From contig NZ_JALKAL010000002.1 of NCBI RefSeq assembly GCF_023015765.1, positions 407,778 to 471,777 of the forward strand: 64,000 bases of DNA, given 5' to 3'. This stretch comes from Ornithinimicrobium sp. F0845. GTDB lineage: Bacteria > Actinomycetota > Actinomycetes > Actinomycetales > Dermatophilaceae. Positions 22,201 to 33,091 of this stretch are shown piece after piece. Both the position numbers and the translations under genes were made by a program. Below the pieces are notes generated by a model that did no database searches, was not told the origin of the DNA, and was given only the letters and a program-made list of their open reading frames with translations. Every line of letters begins with the position of its first letter. The stretch's first letter is position 1.

Positions 22201-22640
22201 ACGTACTCGCGCCACTCGTCGGTGTACTGCAGCACCGAGGCACGGCAGGCGGCGTTGAACGTCTCGATGCCGAGCTCGAGGATCTCGTCCTTGGTCTTGA
22301 TGCCCAGCTGGCTCATAGCCTCCAGCTCGGCCGGCAGCCCGTGGGTGTCCCAGCCGAAGCGGCGCTCGACCCGGCGGCCCCGCATCGTCTGGTAGCGCGG
22401 GACGACGTCCTTGACGTAGCCGGTGAGCAGGTGGCCGTAGTGCGGCAGCCCGTTGGCGAAGGGCGGGCCGTCGTTGAAGACGAACTCGTTGGCGCCGTCC
22501 TCCCCCGCGTCCCGCTGCTCGACGCTCTTGACGAAGGTGTCGTTCTCCTCCCAGTACGCCAGCACGGCCTGCTCGAGGCTGGGGAAGTCTGGGGCAGGGG
22601 TCAGCCCCTGCTTGGCGGTGTCGACCTTGGGGTAGGTCAT
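19242..22640 (-). CDS. ileS: Isoleucyl-tRNA synthetase
   Basis: Class Ia synthetase charging tRNA-Ile, 1132 residues, of the longer actinobacterial/eukaryote-like type often less sensitive to mupirocin. The HIGH motif appears as HYGH in [16 protein letters not shown] (about 50-65); KMSKS is in [12 protein letters not shown]; an editing domain and anticodon-binding domain follow normally. The ATG at 22640 is chosen as the family N-terminus (TYPKVD); the frame upstream is T-box leader. First gene of a coupled run with folC, DUF4233 and uppP. Confidence 0.95.
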   Translation of the reverse strand: MTYPKVDTAKQGLTPAPDFPSLEQAVLAYWEENDTFVKSVEQRDAGEDGANEFVFNDGPPFANGLPHYGHLLTGYVKDVVPRYQTMRGRRVERRFGWDTHGLPAELEAMSQLGIKTKDEILELGIETFNAACRASVLQYTDEWREYVTRQARWVDFENDYKTLNTEYMESVIWAFKQLYDKGLAYEGFRVLPYCWNDQTPLSNHELRMDEEVYQVRRDPAVTVGLRILPEETSEGSMSSGGGDDVLTGALALVWTTTPWTLPSNLAIMVGEDIDYVVVESDHTGRTERYLLAEARLTAYKNELGREGTDPTVLAHYTGAELAGRSYAPPFSYYVGWERAHRLVVAEFVTTTDGSGLVHTAGAFGEDDKVVTDREGIEAVMPVGADGAFTAPVNEYAGMLVFDANAPIIDHLKAATRVQDPARAGEDLDTGSVTEGTVLLRREAYDHSYPHCWRCREPLIYKGVSSWFVEVTKFKDTMLRTNEDITWVPDHVKHGQFGKWLANARDWSISRNRFWGSPIPVWKSDNEAYPRIDVYGSLAEIEADFGELPRNREGDVDLHRPFVDELTRPNPDDPTGRSTMRRVEDVLDVWFDSGSMPFAQWHFPFDNTEWFEQHYPADFIVEYIGQTRGWFYTMHILAAALFDRPAFETCISHGIVLGSDGQKMSKSLKNYPDVREVFNRDGADAMRWFLMASPILRGGNLIVTEQGIRDGVRQVLIPLWNAYYFFGLYANAAGREATWSTASTHEMDRYILAKTRDFVTEVQEAQDAFHIATACEAVRSFVDVLTNWYIRGSRNRFWAEDQGAFNTLYTVLEVTCRVAAPLLPLTTEEVWRGLTGGESVHLTDWPDVADLPADDDLVAAMDTAREVCSVTLGLRKAESLRVRLPLSTLTVATAHPQGLSVLTDIVRDEVNVREVVVLDLAEASAADFGVEQKLTVNARAAGPRLGRDVQTAIKGSKSGDWSVAEDGTVTAGGLELVEGEYSLETVVAQAPDGTSQSTAMLRGQGGGFVVLNTEVTEDLAREGLARDLVRAVQGARKDAGLQITDRISLTVVGDDDVWEAATQHQKLVMDETLAVQFGAAGAGTPLPKGPKHNLGGGTDPDGGTQPRITSYATAAELDGGRKVELLITKVDAR

Positions 22641-22649
22641 CTCGGGCGG

Positions 22650-22862
22650 CTCCTGCTCGGTCGTCAACTCGGCTCCTGCACGAGGACGACGATTGCGCGC
22701 CGCGGTACCACCTCGCTTGCCGCGTGCATGCACGCGACCGCTCTGGTCCAGGCTGTGTCGGGCCCACCCGTCCGGTTCTAGTGAGGCACCACGGGGGTAT
22801 GCCGTGGGGCCTGTTCTTCCGGAGGCTCGCCGGTGATGACGGCTCAGACGCCACCGTCCATG
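22650..22862 (-). promoter_or_regulatory. T-box riboswitch (tRNA-Ile) in the ileS leader
   Basis: On the minus strand the leader contains the highly conserved T-box core AAGCGAGGTGGTACCGCGG (about 22701-22719), whose UGGN pairs with the free 3' end of uncharged tRNA. Upstream is a stem-loop (CACGGCATACCCCCGTG) and, further upstream, ATC (22837-22835), an Ile codon in a position suiting the specifier. No terminator hairpin is visible before the start, so it fits the translational (sequestrator/anti-sequestrator) ileS T-boxes known in actinobacteria. Confidence 0.88.
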
Positions 22863-22866
22863 CTAG

Positions 22867-22929
22867 CCCCATTCTTGGGGAGGTTTTGCACGCCCGAAAC
22901 CCATTTTCGGGGAGATTCTGCACGCGCGG
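22867..22929 (+). repeat. Paired repeat, two units (same family as at 1023 and 61280)
   Basis: Units of about 31-33 bp: CCCCATTCTTGGGGAGGTTT at 22867 and CCCATTTTCGGGGAGATTCT at 22900, each ending in TGCACG. It sits between the ileS leader and the vapB promoter. Confidence 0.7.
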
Positions 22930-22969
22930 CTCCCCAGCAGCCAGGGACACCTTCAGGCTGGACGGGAAA

Positions 22970-23003
22970 GGTACCCGAATACCATGTCCGGTACCATGGG
23001 TAG
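22970..23003 (+). promoter_or_regulatory. vapBC promoter with overlapping operator repeats
   Basis: GGTACC elements and repeated TACCATG words (22981-22986 region and 22992-22998) surround the start. A -10-like TACCAT (22992-22997) ends exactly 6 bases before the ATG at 23004, a leaderless arrangement. The repeats are probable VapB binding sites for autoregulation. Confidence 0.5.
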
Positions 23004-23261
23004 ATGGCGATCAACATCAAGAACCCGCACGTGGTCGAGCTGGTGCGCCGCGCCGCACACGCCAGCGGCCGGTCCCAGGTGTCGGTCCTGGAGGAGGCGC
23101 TGGAGCGCTATCTGCGCGACCTGGAGCCTCGGGCGAGCAGATCCCCAGACAGGATCGGTGAGATCCTGGCCACCCTCGATGCCGCCATCACCCCGGCCGA
23201 TGCCGAGGCGATTCGGCTGACCATTGACAGCCTCTACGACGACGAGGGCCTGCCCGCATGA
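23004..23261 (+). CDS. VapB-type antitoxin (Rv0623/PSK-factor family)
   Basis: 85-residue antitoxin of a type II module. The N-terminal MAINIKNPHVVELVRRAA matches the ribbon-helix-helix start of the Rv0623-like family, which binds its own promoter; the acidic C-terminus (TIDSLYDDEGLPA) would wrap the toxin. Its stop overlaps the toxin start by four bases (ATGA at 23258). Confidence 0.88.
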   Translation: MAINIKNPHVVELVRRAAHASGRSQVSVLEEALERYLRDLEPRASRSPDRIGEILATLDAAITPADAEAIRLTIDSLYDDEGLPA

Positions 23262-23650
23262 TCGTCGACTCCTCCGCCATCGTGGCCGTGTTGCTCGACG
23301 AGCCGGAGCGCGGCGCGTTCCTGGAAGCGATCCGCTCAGCACCTCAGGCCGCCATGTCGGCCGTGTCGTGCACAGAGGTCGGTGTGGTGCTCGACGGTCG
23401 CCGCAACGGAGTGCTCTCGCGGCAGTATGACGTCCTGCTGGAGGAGCTCGGGGTCACCGTCCTCGATGTCACCGCCGGGCAGGCCCGGGTCGCACGCGAG
23501 GCCTACCGCGACTTCGGGCGGGGGTCGGGCCACCCCGCGCGCCTGAACTTCGGCGACTGCTTCAGCTATGCCCTTGCGGCCGAGCGAGACGAGCCGCTCC
23601 TGTTCAAGGGCGACGACTTCGGTCACACCGACGTGCGGCGCGCGGTCTGA
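23258..23650 (+). CDS. PIN-domain ribonuclease toxin VapC
   Basis: 130 residues, PIN fold. The acidic active-site residues are all present: Asp4 in MIVDSS, Glu in CTEVGVV, Asp in NFGDCFSYALA and Asp in FKGDDFGHTD. VapC toxins cleave tRNA or rRNA; the target here is unknown. It is co-translated with the preceding antitoxin and appears intact. Confidence 0.9.
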   Translation: MIVDSSAIVAVLLDEPERGAFLEAIRSAPQAAMSAVSCTEVGVVLDGRRNGVLSRQYDVLLEELGVTVLDVTAGQARVAREAYRDFGRGSGHPARLNFGDCFSYALAAERDEPLLFKGDDFGHTDVRRAV

Positions 23651-23681
23651 CCCGACGCGGCCTCCGTGGCACAGTGGCCGT

Positions 23682-25034
<1,353 letters not shown>

Positions 25035-25042
25035 GCACCCAT

Positions 25043-25060
25043 GTAGCACGGTGCTACCCT
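25043..25060 (+). promoter_or_regulatory. Operator and -10 of the second toxin-antitoxin module
   Basis: GTAGCACGGTGCTAC (25043-25057) is a perfect 7-1-7 palindrome. A -10-like TACCCT (25055-25060) overlaps its end and lies 6 bases before the ATG at 25067. The same half-site GTGCTAC/GTAGCAC is used at 61434-61450. Confidence 0.65.
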
Positions 25061-25066
25061 AGATTC

Positions 25067-25426
25067 ATGACGAGGACTAGCCAGCCCACGCGCCTCCCCG
25101 CCGATGTGTATGAGTCAGCGGTCGCGGCGGCAGCCGTCTCCTCGCGCACGGTGCCTCAACAGATCGCGCACTGGGCTCGCATCGGCCGCCAGCTGGAGAT
25201 GTCTCCGGGGACCAACCAGCGAGCGATCGCCCAGGTCCTTGCGGGAGCAGCGTCCTATGACGCGCTGGACGAGGAGGAACAGGCTGTCGTCCGCCAGGCG
25301 TGGACCGATCGCATGACGGCACTGCGGGAGGCGTTGAACTACAAGGACCAGTTCGTCGCCGCCGGCGAGTCCTACTCCGAGGCGGATGAGGACGGCAACG
25401 TCATCATCCACCCAGCGCGCCACTGA
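25067..25426 (+). CDS. ParD-like antitoxin
   Basis: 119 residues. The N-terminal part (TRLPADVYESAVAAAAVSSRTVPQQ, about 7-31) resembles the ParD-like antitoxin family with a ribbon-helix-helix DNA-binding segment and IAHWARIGRQLE; the rest is acidic and Gln/Ala-rich. Its TGA overlaps the toxin ATG (TGATG at 25424-25428), typical of toxin-antitoxin pairs. Family name by recognition only. Confidence 0.75.
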   Translation: MTRTSQPTRLPADVYESAVAAAAVSSRTVPQQIAHWARIGRQLEMSPGTNQRAIAQVLAGAASYDALDEEEQAVVRQAWTDRMTALREALNYKDQFVAAGESYSEADEDGNVIIHPARH

Positions 25427-26022
25427 TGCCGCAGCTGCACCTCCTGGCCGGACCGAACGGCGCAGGCAAGTCGAGTTATGTCCGCGACGTTCTCGCACCG
25501 GCGACAGGTTTACCGTTCGTCAACGCCGATGAGATCGCGGCCGCTCGGTGGGCCGGCGCCCAGGCGGAGCACTCCTACGAAGCCGCCAGGATCGCCGAGG
25601 CGCAGCGCCGGGAGCACATCGCCGGGGGGACTTCGTTCATATCCGAGACGGTGTTCTCGCACCCGAGCAAGGTCCAACTCGTGGCGGACGCCATCGAGGC
25701 CGGCTATCTGGTGCACCTGCACGTGATCATCATTCCCGTCGAGCTCGCAGTACAGCGTGTCCTCGAACGAGAGCGACGGGGCGGCCACTCAGTGCCGGAA
25801 CGCAAGATCCGTGAGCGACACGAGCGCTTGTGGGCGCACGTCGACGCCGCGATCCAGCTCGCCGACCTCACCGACGTCTTCGACAACAGCAGCGCACGCA
25901 CACCCTTTCGACGGTGCGCGACGTTCGCACAAGGCACCCTCATCGGCACTCCAGCATGGCCCCGATGGACGCCTGCTGTCCTGCGGCAGGGCCCATCGGG
26001 CAGGCACCAGACCGACGACTGA
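25426..26022 (+). CDS. Zeta-type toxin / AAA P-loop kinase
   Basis: 198 residues. The Walker A is GPNGAGKSS (about 9-17), followed by FVNADEIAA, the substrate-binding ISETVFSHPSK and arginine-rich ERERRGGHSVPERKIRERHERLW, the arrangement of zeta toxins and related ATPases. Zeta toxins phosphorylate UDP-N-acetylglucosamine, blocking wall synthesis; whether this one does is not shown by sequence. The partner is the ParD-like protein rather than a classical epsilon antitoxin. Confidence 0.78.
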   Translation: MPQLHLLAGPNGAGKSSYVRDVLAPATGLPFVNADEIAAARWAGAQAEHSYEAARIAEAQRREHIAGGTSFISETVFSHPSKVQLVADAIEAGYLVHLHVIIIPVELAVQRVLERERRGGHSVPERKIRERHERLWAHVDAAIQLADLTDVFDNSSARTPFRRCATFAQGTLIGTPAWPRWTPAVLRQGPSGRHQTDD

Positions 26023-26127
26023 TCAGCTGTCTCATTCATGAACTGCCTGTGTCGGTCGATCCCGGCCGTCCTCGTGCGTCACGTGGTGAGGTCGCGACCG
26101 CGGCCGCCACATCCCGAGAGGACCCAG

Positions 26128-26478
26128 ATGAGCCGCTACCTGATCCTGCTGCCCGCGCCCGAGGCCGAGTGGGCAGAGCTCCCGGCCGAGGCCCACGAGC
26201 ACGGGCAGGCCTCCCACGGGCAGTTCCACCAGGACCCGCCCGCCGGCGGGCACGAGATTCTGGTCACCGGCCCGCTCGAGCCCTCGGCCGACGCCACCTC
26301 GATGCGACCGGACGGCAGCGGCGGCACCCTGGTCACCGACGGTCCGTTCACCGAGTCGGTCGAGCAGATCGTCGGCGTCTATCTCATCAAGAGCGACGAC
26401 GAGGCCGACCTGCGCGACATCTGCGCGCGCTCCTCCTCGCGGGGCGAGCTCATCGAGTTCCGCAAGATGGCCGAGTAA
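26128..26478 (+). CDS. YCII-family protein
   Basis: 116-residue dimeric ferredoxin-like alpha/beta protein of the YCII/DGPF family, often near ECF sigma factors though none is here. Visible are the start MSRYLILL, His in HGQFHQDPP, the DGPFTES motif that names the DGPF group, and KMAE at the end. Function in the family is uncertain; the conserved His/Asp suggests weak catalytic activity. It stands alone before valS. Confidence 0.78.
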   Translation: MSRYLILLPAPEAEWAELPAEAHEHGQASHGQFHQDPPAGGHEILVTGPLEPSADATSMRPDGSGGTLVTDGPFTESVEQIVGVYLIKSDDEADLRDICARSSSRGELIEFRKMAE

Positions 26479-26578
26479 GAGCCCAGCGCGGCCCGCCCAC
26501 CAGCAGGCCGTGGCGACCACACGGCATACGGAGAAACCTGGTTCGGTCCCACCCTGCCGGGATGGGAGAATGCCGCCC

Positions 26579-29278
26579 ATGACCACTGACGCCATACGCA
26601 CCACGAACCTCACCCCGGTGTCCCTGCCGGAGAAGCCGTCCGTCGACGGGCTGGAGGAGAAGTGGGCGGCCGTATGGCAGGAGCAGGACACCTACGCGTT
26701 CGACCGGGAGGCCGCGCTGGCCGCCGACCGCAGCCAGATCTTCGCGATCGACACTCCCCCGCCGACCGCGAGCGGCAGCCTGCACGTCGGTCACGTCTTC
26801 GGCTACACCCAGGCCGACTGCCTGGCCCGCTACCACCGGATGACCGGCAAGCACGTCTTCTACCCGATCGGCTGGGACGACAACGGCCTGCCCACCGAGC
26901 GTCGCGTGCAGAACTACTACGGCGTCCGGGGCGACGCGACGCTGCCCCACGACCCCGACTTCACCCCGCCGCAGCAGGGCGGTGACACCAAGTCCAGCAA
27001 GGCGGCCAACCAGGTGCCGATCGGGCGCGCCAACTTCATCGAGCTCTGCGAGGAGCTCACCGTCCTGGACGAGAAGACCTTCGAGGAGACCTTCCGCCGG
27101 CTCGGGCTGAGCATCGACTGGAACGTGCAGTACCGCACCATTGACGACCGCTCCCGGGCCGTCGCCCAACAGGCCTTCCTGCGCAATCTGGCCCGCGGCG
27201 AGGCCTACCAGTCCGAGGCCCCCGGCCTGTGGGACATCACCTTCCAGACCGCGGTCGCCCAGGCCGAGCTCGAGGCCCGCGACTACCCGGGGCACTACCA
27301 CCGGGTCGCGTTCCACGGAGCTGACGGACCGACATACATCGAGACCACCCGACCCGAGCTGATCCCCTCGGTGGTCGCGCTCATCGCCCACCCCGACGAC
27401 GAGCGCTACCAACACCTCTTCGGCAGCAGCGTCACCTCGCCCCTGTTCGGGGTCGAGGTGCCGGTGCTGGCCCACCCGCTGGCCGAGATCGACAAGGGCT
27501 CGGGCATCCTCATGTGCTGCACCTTCGGCGACCTCACCGACGTCATCTGGTGGCGCGAGCTCTCGCTGCCGACCCGCTCGGTCATCACCCGCAACGGCCG
27601 GCTCCAGGGTGAGACTCCCGAGTGGGTGGTCGGCGGCCCCGGCGAGCAGCTGTATGCCGAGGAGCTGGCTGGCAAGACCACGTTCAGTGCGCGCAAGGCA
27701 GTGGTCGAGGCCCTGCAGGCCTCGGGTGACCTGGACGGTGAGCCGAAGGCCACCCAGCGCAAGGCCAACTTCTTCGAGAAGGGCGACAAGCCGCTGGAGA
27801 TCGTCACCAGCCGGCAGTGGTACATCCGCAACGGCGGCAAGGACGCCGGCCTGCGCGCCGACCTCATCGGGCGCGGCGAGCAGATCGACTTCCACCCGGC
27901 GTTCATGCGCTCGCGCTACCGGAACTGGGTCGAGGGTCTCAACGGGGACTGGCTGATCAGCCGGCAGCGCTTCTTCGGCGTGCAGTTCCCGGTCTGGTAC
28001 GCCGTGGACGCGGACGGCGAGACCGACTACGACACGGTGCTGACCCCGGACGAGGCTCGGCTGCCGATCGACCCGACGTCCGACGTGCCGGAGGGCTACA
28101 CCGAGGACCAGCGCGACCAGCCCGGCGGCTTCACCGGCGACCCGGACGTCATGGACACCTGGGCGACCTCATCGCTGTCCCCGCAGATCGCGGCCGGGTG
28201 GCCGCTGGCCGGTCGCGCCGACGGTGAGCTGGGCAACGACAGCGCGCTGTTCGCCAAGATCTTCCCGTTCGACATGCGTCCGCAGGGACACGACATCATC
28301 CGCACCTGGCTCTTCGCGACGGCGGTCAGGGCGCACTTCGAGCACGACTCCGTGCCCTGGACCAACGCCTACATCAACGGGTGGATCCTCGACCCCGACC
28401 GCAAGAAGATGTCCAAGTCCAAGGGCAACGCCACGACACCGTTGGGCACCCTGGAGCAGAACGGCACCGACGCGGTCCGCTACTGGGCCGCCGCCGCCCG
28501 CCCGGGTGTCGACACCGTCGACGACGCCTCGCAGATGAAGGTCGGGCGCCGCCTGGCGATCAAGATCCTCAACGCCAGCAAGTTCGCCCTGGGAATGGGT
28601 CTGCACGAGGTGCCCGAGGGCGCGCAGCCGCCGCTGCCGGATGACCTGCCAACACTGGTGGGGCGCGTCACCGTCCCGCTGGACCGCGCCATGCTCGCTG
28701 GACTGCTGCACGTGGTCAGGCAGGCGACCGAGGCCTACCAGAACTACGACTACTCCAAGGCCCTGGATGTCACCGAGTCCTTCTTCTGGACGTTCTGCGA
28801 CGACTACCTGGAGCTGGTCAAGGAGCGGGCCTACGGCTCGGACGCCACCCTCGACCGGGCCGCCGTGGAGTCGGCCCGCGCCGCGCTGCAGGTCGCGCTG
28901 GACGTGTTGCTGCGGCTGCTGGCCCCGGTCATCTCCTTCGCGACGGAGGAGGTCTGGTCCTGGTGGCACGCCGACTCGGTGCACACCCAGCCGTGGCCCA
29001 CGGTCGAGGAGATCGCCGGCGGCGCCGAGGGCGCTGACCCGCGGATGCTCGAGGTCGTCCGGCAGGCCCTGGCCGGGGTCCGTCGGGCCAAGTCCGAGGC
29101 CAGGGTGGGCATGCGCACGGAGGTCTCGGCGACCACCGTCAGCGGCACCGACGCCGACCTGGACCTGGTGCGAGCTGCCGAGTCCGACCTGCGGGCAGCC
29201 GGCAAGGTGGTGGGTGAGGTGTCCTACGCCTCTGCCGAGGTGCTCACCGTCTCCGGCACCGAGCTCATCACTGCCTGA
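26579..29278 (+). CDS. valS: Valyl-tRNA synthetase
   Basis: Class Ia synthetase charging tRNA-Val, 899 residues. HIGH is HVGH in [17 protein letters not shown] is in [14 protein letters not shown]; the editing domain and a valine anticodon domain follow. The C-terminal coiled-coil arm of many bacterial ValRS is reduced. The ATG at 26579 is chosen with a GGGAG upstream; ATG at 26570 is possible. The nearest upstream gene is YCII; no T-box is seen in the 100-base leader. Confidence 0.94.
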   Translation: MTTDAIRTTNLTPVSLPEKPSVDGLEEKWAAVWQEQDTYAFDREAALAADRSQIFAIDTPPPTASGSLHVGHVFGYTQADCLARYHRMTGKHVFYPIGWDDNGLPTERRVQNYYGVRGDATLPHDPDFTPPQQGGDTKSSKAANQVPIGRANFIELCEELTVLDEKTFEETFRRLGLSIDWNVQYRTIDDRSRAVAQQAFLRNLARGEAYQSEAPGLWDITFQTAVAQAELEARDYPGHYHRVAFHGADGPTYIETTRPELIPSVVALIAHPDDERYQHLFGSSVTSPLFGVEVPVLAHPLAEIDKGSGILMCCTFGDLTDVIWWRELSLPTRSVITRNGRLQGETPEWVVGGPGEQLYAEELAGKTTFSARKAVVEALQASGDLDGEPKATQRKANFFEKGDKPLEIVTSRQWYIRNGGKDAGLRADLIGRGEQIDFHPAFMRSRYRNWVEGLNGDWLISRQRFFGVQFPVWYAVDADGETDYDTVLTPDEARLPIDPTSDVPEGYTEDQRDQPGGFTGDPDVMDTWATSSLSPQIAAGWPLAGRADGELGNDSALFAKIFPFDMRPQGHDIIRTWLFATAVRAHFEHDSVPWTNAYINGWILDPDRKKMSKSKGNATTPLGTLEQNGTDAVRYWAAAARPGVDTVDDASQMKVGRRLAIKILNASKFALGMGLHEVPEGAQPPLPDDLPTLVGRVTVPLDRAMLAGLLHVVRQATEAYQNYDYSKALDVTESFFWTFCDDYLELVKERAYGSDATLDRAAVESARAALQVALDVLLRLLAPVISFATEEVWSWWHADSVHTQPWPTVEEIAGGAEGADPRMLEVVRQALAGVRRAKSEARVGMRTEVSATTVSGTDADLDLVRAAESDLRAAGKVVGEVSYASAEVLTVSGTELITA

Positions 29279-29447
29279 GCCCGCACACCCCACCTCGACA
29301 TTCCCCGTCCCACGCCCCCGACGCGGTCAGCACGCCTCGTGGGTCAACCCAGTGCGCCCTGACGACCACCGGTTTCCCCACTGAGAGCCGCCCGGGGACT
29401 GAACCGGCCGACCGTGTCGAGGTTCGGTGATCGAACGGCAGCACACG

Positions 29448-29453
29448 TAAGGT
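29448..29453 (+). promoter_or_regulatory. -10 of a leaderless promoter for the MoxR/DUF58 operon
   Basis: TAAGGT ends 6 bases before the ATG at 29460 and no ribosome-binding site is visible. The preceding 180 bases after valS hold nothing else that I recognise. Confidence 0.45.
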
Positions 29454-29459
29454 CGGGGC

Positions 29460-30194
29460 ATGCACAGGGGCAAGGTGATCGCGGCGGCCGCCGTCGCCGC
29501 GGTCGTGCTGATCCTGCTCACCTGGGGCAGCGGTTCGGGCACCTCGGTCCTGTCCCCGCCCTCCGGTGAGGTCGGGATCGACACGCCGACCCAGGAGGCC
29601 CCGCAGAACGACGATGTGCAGATCACGACCACCGCCCCCGAGCTGCCGGTCGAGGGGACCGCGCCCGCGCTCGACTGGCTCATGGTGTTCTTCGCCCTCG
29701 TCATCCTGGCCATCGCGGTCAAGTTCCTCCAGTGGCTGCTGCGCCGCGACTGGGACCGGGACGAGCCACCGGTCGACGAGCTTGACGACGACCTGGGTCT
29801 GCTGCTGACGGCGACCTCGGAGGAGGCACGCCGGGCCGCCCTGGCCGAGGGCGAGCCGCGCAACGTCGTCGTGCGGTGCTGGGTCGCGCTCGAGGACGCC
29901 GCCTCCGCCTCCGGCCTGGCCCGCGACCCGGCAGAGACCGCCGCCGAGTTCACCCGCCGCTTCCTGGGGGTCTGGGACGTCGACGAGGCCTCCACCCAGG
30001 AGCTCGCCGAGCTCTACCGGGAGGCCCGGTTCTCCCGGCACCCGGTCGCCCAGGCCACCGGCGATCGCGCCGTCACCCTGGTCGGGAGCATCCACGACCA
30101 ACTCGCCGCAACCAAGGCACGCGCGGCCGCGGAGGACACCCGCACCCCGGCCGCGGAGGACGCCACCACTACCACGGACGGTGGGCACCCGTGA
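29460..30194 (+). CDS. DUF4129 membrane protein
   Basis: 244 residues: N-terminal helix (about 5-22), an extracytoplasmic Thr/Pro linker, a second helix (about 74-92), then a cytosolic DUF4129 domain with VVRCWVALEDAASASGL and AAEFTRRFL. DUF4129 proteins are found with MoxR ATPases and transglutaminase-like proteins; no catalytic role is known. First gene of a coupled five-gene run to 33639; its stop overlaps the next start (GTGA). Confidence 0.78.
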   Translation: MHRGKVIAAAAVAAVVLILLTWGSGSGTSVLSPPSGEVGIDTPTQEAPQNDDVQITTTAPELPVEGTAPALDWLMVFFALVILAIAVKFLQWLLRRDWDRDEPPVDELDDDLGLLLTATSEEARRAALAEGEPRNVVVRCWVALEDAASASGLARDPAETAAEFTRRFLGVWDVDEASTQELAELYREARFSRHPVAQATGDRAVTLVGSIHDQLAATKARAAAEDTRTPAAEDATTTTDGGHP

Positions 30195-30751
30195 TTCCCG
30201 CGGGAGGTGGCCAGGGCACCCGACTCGTCGCCCGCAGGTCCAGCACGCGGCGGGACCGGTTCACGCGGGCGATCGCGTCGTTCCTGGCGACAGCAGTCGT
30301 TGGCGCCGTCCTCTGGTACATCAACGTCCTCCGCTTCGACCTCACCGTCGCAGTGGTCATCGCGCTCCTGGTCGGCGCGGTCGTGACCCTGCTGAGCTGG
30401 GTGATGTCCGAGGAGTCGGTGCGCCTCAAGCCGGCCTACTGGTTCGCCTCGATGCGCGAGGAGTCGGTCCGGCCCGCGGCGCTGGACTACCGGATGCTGC
30501 GGCTGCGCCGCGACCTGCGGGACGCGACGGAGCGCAGCGACCGCACCGACGAGATCTACTCGGTCATCAGGTCACTGGCCGCCGAGCGGCTGATGGCCAA
30601 CCACGGCATCGACCTCGACGCGGACCCGGACGGCGCGGCCGCGATGATGCACGCCGACCTGATCAAGTACCTGTCCAAGCCCCCGACCGGCACCGCCAAG
30701 CGCAGCAAGCGCGACATCGCCCGAGCACTCGACCGAATCGAGGAACTGTGA
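30191..30751 (+). CDS. Hypothetical two-helix membrane protein in the MoxR operon
   Basis: 186 residues starting at GTG 30191, overlapping the previous stop. A basic N-terminus is followed by two transmembrane helices (about 32-50 and 55-76) and a charged cytosolic helix-rich domain rich in Arg/Asp. I do not recognise a named family. It occupies the place between DUF4129 and moxR, so it is probably part of the same membrane-associated machinery. Confidence 0.7.
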   Translation: MIPAGGGQGTRLVARRSSTRRDRFTRAIASFLATAVVGAVLWYINVLRFDLTVAVVIALLVGAVVTLLSWVMSEESVRLKPAYWFASMREESVRPAALDYRMLRLRRDLRDATERSDRTDEIYSVIRSLAAERLMANHGIDLDADPDGAAAMMHADLIKYLSKPPTGTAKRSKRDIARALDRIEEL

Positions 30752-31749
30752 CCACCCAGCCCACCCCCTCCCTGATCATCGCCCAGGTCTCCGACCGGGT
30801 CGCCAGCGTGCTCGACCAGGTCGAGACGGCCGTCGTCGGCAAGCGGGCGGCCCTCACCCTGGTGCTGTGCGGCATACTCGCCCGGGGTCACGTGCTGCTG
30901 GAGGACTTCCCCGGGCTGGGCAAGACGCTGGCCGCCCGCTCCTTCGCGCAGAGCCTCGGACTAGAGTTCACCCGCGCCCAGTTCACCCCGGACCTGCTGC
31001 CCGCCGACCTGACCGGTGCGTTCGTCTACGACCAGAAGGCCGGCGAGTTCGAGTTCCGCAAGGGACCCCTGTTCACCGGGCTGCTGCTGGCCGACGAGAT
31101 CAACCGCACACCACCCAAGACCCAGTCCGCGCTGCTCGAGGCGATGCAAGAGCACCAGGTCACCGTCGAGGGTGAGACCTTCCCGCTGGCCCAGCCCTTC
31201 CACGTGCTCGCCACCGCCAACCCGGTCGAGTACGAAGGCACCTACCCCCTCCCGGAGGCCCAGCTGGACCGGTTCCTGCTGCGGATCTCCTTCGGCTACC
31301 CCACCGAGGAGGAGGAGTATGACGTGCTGCGGCGCCGCGTCGCCCGTCAGCAGGAGGACCAGCACCTGGCGCCGGTCACCGACGCGGCCGGGCTGCTGCA
31401 GATGCAGCAGGTCATCGAGACGGTCCCGGTCGAGGAGGACATCGCGCGCTACTGCGTGGCGCTGGCATCCGCGACCCGGCAGCACCGGGCGGTGCAGGTC
31501 GGCGCCTCACCCCGCGGCTCGCTGGCGCTGATGCTGACCGCGCGGGCGCACGCCGTGGTCGACGGTCGCGACTACATCACGCCCGAGGACGTCAAGGCGG
31601 TCGCCCACGCGGTGCTGGACCACCGGATCTCGATCAAGCCCGAGCTGTGGATGTCCGACCTGGGCGGCGCCGGGGTGGTGGAGGCCGTGCTCGCCGACGT
31701 CCCGGTGCCCTCGGCCCGCCAGTCGACCGGGGCCACCCAGAGCGTCTGA
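30748..31749 (+). CDS. MoxR-family AAA+ ATPase
   Basis: 333-residue chaperone-like ATPase of the MoxR class, implicated in maturation of enzyme complexes or envelope stress. Walker A is unusual-looking but intact as EDFPGLGKTLAAR (about 52-64); Walker B is LLADEINRTPPKTQSALLEAM; sensor 1 is LATANPVE; the arginine-finger region ends in QLDRFLLRI. It starts at GTG 30748, overlapping the preceding stop. It is followed 10 bases later by a DUF58 protein, its usual partner. Confidence 0.9.
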   Translation: MTTQPTPSLIIAQVSDRVASVLDQVETAVVGKRAALTLVLCGILARGHVLLEDFPGLGKTLAARSFAQSLGLEFTRAQFTPDLLPADLTGAFVYDQKAGEFEFRKGPLFTGLLLADEINRTPPKTQSALLEAMQEHQVTVEGETFPLAQPFHVLATANPVEYEGTYPLPEAQLDRFLLRISFGYPTEEEEYDVLRRRVARQQEDQHLAPVTDAAGLLQMQQVIETVPVEEDIARYCVALASATRQHRAVQVGASPRGSLALMLTARAHAVVDGRDYITPEDVKAVAHAVLDHRISIKPELWMSDLGGAGVVEAVLADVPVPSARQSTGATQSV

Positions 31750-31759
31750 GGCAGACCGC

Positions 31760-33091
31760 ATGAGTTTGGGCACCCCGTCCGCGCGGACCCACCCGGACAA
31801 CCGGTGGGCGGTCACGCACGCCCACGCCCGGGCCGTCCTGGTCTTCGCGCTCGCCGCCCTGGGCGCGGTGCTGACCCAGCGCCCCGACATACTCCTGCTC
31901 GGTGCCCCCCTGGGGATGGTGGCCCTCTGGTCGGCGATGACCCGGCCACGCACGGTCCCGGAGACGCGCCTGGTCATCCCGGCTTCCCACCTGCGGGAGG
32001 GCCAGTGGAACCGTGCCGTGGTCGGCGTCACCACGACCGATCATGCTGAGCTGACGTCGTCGTCGCTGATCGGTGGCCCGCACGTCGAGCTGGACCCGGA
32101 CCGAGGTGCGCGGACGCACCAGGTCACGGCCGCCGACCGCGAGCGCGGGGAGGTGCACCTGATCTCCCGGGTCCGGGCCGACCGCTGGGGGCTGCGCCGG
32201 ATCGGTCCGGCCCTGGTCGGCGCGACCAGCCCGTGGGGCGCCTTCCGGTGGGGGCCGGTGCCGCTGGAGCACCAGGTCATCAAGGTCCTGCCGGACCCTG
32301 CGGTGTTCGACACGGCCGCGCCCGCCCCGCACCCGCAGGGTCTCGTCGGGCAGCACCGGTCGCGGCGTCCCGGGGACGGCAGCGAGTTCAACACGATCCG
32401 GCCCTTCCAGTGGGGCGACCGCCTGAAGCGCATCCACTGGTCCCGGTCGCTGCGCACCAACGAGCTGCACGTCACCTCCAGCTACGCCGACCAGGACACG
32501 CACGTGGCGATCCTGGTCGACGCGCACTACGACCTGGGCCGTTCGGTCGCCAAGGAGGGTGCCTCGAGCTCGCTGGACTACTCGGTGCGTGCCGCCGCCG
32601 CGGTCGCCGAGCACTTCCTCCACCAGGGCGACCGGGTGAGCCTGCAGGTCCTCTCCGCGCGCACGCCGCTCACGCTTCCCCCCGGCACCGGGCGCCGGCA
32701 CAGCCAGCGGGTGCTGGAGACCCTCTCGCTCGTGCAGGCCCAACCCCAGGACCAGATCGACCCGCGCCGGATCCGGCGGGGCATCGGACCCGGCTCCCTG
32801 GTGGTGATGATCTCCGCGCTCGTCGCGCCCGCCCCCCTGGCCCAGGCCGCGCTGCTCAGCCGCAGCGGCCTGCAGGTCGTGGTCATCGACGCCCTCGTCG
32901 ACGATGTGCAACCACCCGGGGAGCAGGACGACATCGCCCGGCTCGGCTGGCGGATCCGCCTCCTGGAGCGCGAGGCCGAGCTGCGGCGCGTCCAGGCCAG
33001 CGGGGTCCCGGTCGTGCCGTGGCGCGGGCCGGGCAGCCTCGACCAGGTCCTGCGCAGCCTGGCCCGCCACCGGCAGGGGGCCGCCCGATGA
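31760..33091 (+). CDS. DUF58 domain protein
   Basis: 443 residues. Two N-terminal hydrophobic helices (about 23-60) anchor a cytosolic part with the DUF58 signature GDGSEFNTIRPFQWGDRLKRIHW (about 207-229; key residues Phe/Arg/Asp/Trp) and a von Willebrand A-like fold (VAILVDAHYDLG). DUF58 proteins accompany MoxR ATPases. Its TGA overlaps the next ATG. Confidence 0.85.
   Translation: MSLGTPSARTHPDNRWAVTHAHARAVLVFALAALGAVLTQRPDILLLGAPLGMVALWSAMTRPRTVPETRLVIPASHLREGQWNRAVVGVTTTDHAELTSSSLIGGPHVELDPDRGARTHQVTAADRERGEVHLISRVRADRWGLRRIGPALVGATSPWGAFRWGPVPLEHQVIKVLPDPAVFDTAAPAPHPQGLVGQHRSRRPGDGSEFNTIRPFQWGDRLKRIHWSRSLRTNELHVTSSYADQDTHVAILVDAHYDLGRSVAKEGASSSLDYSVRAAAAVAEHFLHQGDRVSLQVLSARTPLTLPPGTGRRHSQRVLETLSLVQAQPQDQIDPRRIRRGIGPGSLVVMISALVAPAPLAQAALLSRSGLQVVVIDALVDDVQPPGEQDDIARLGWRIRLLEREAELRRVQASGVPVVPWRGPGSLDQVLRSLARHRQGAAR

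Noticed and set aside
22641-22733. Upstream in-frame extension of ileS as true N-terminus
   Set aside because: It translates the conserved T-box core (GGTGGTACCGCG), which is an RNA element, and the family N-terminus begins at 22640.
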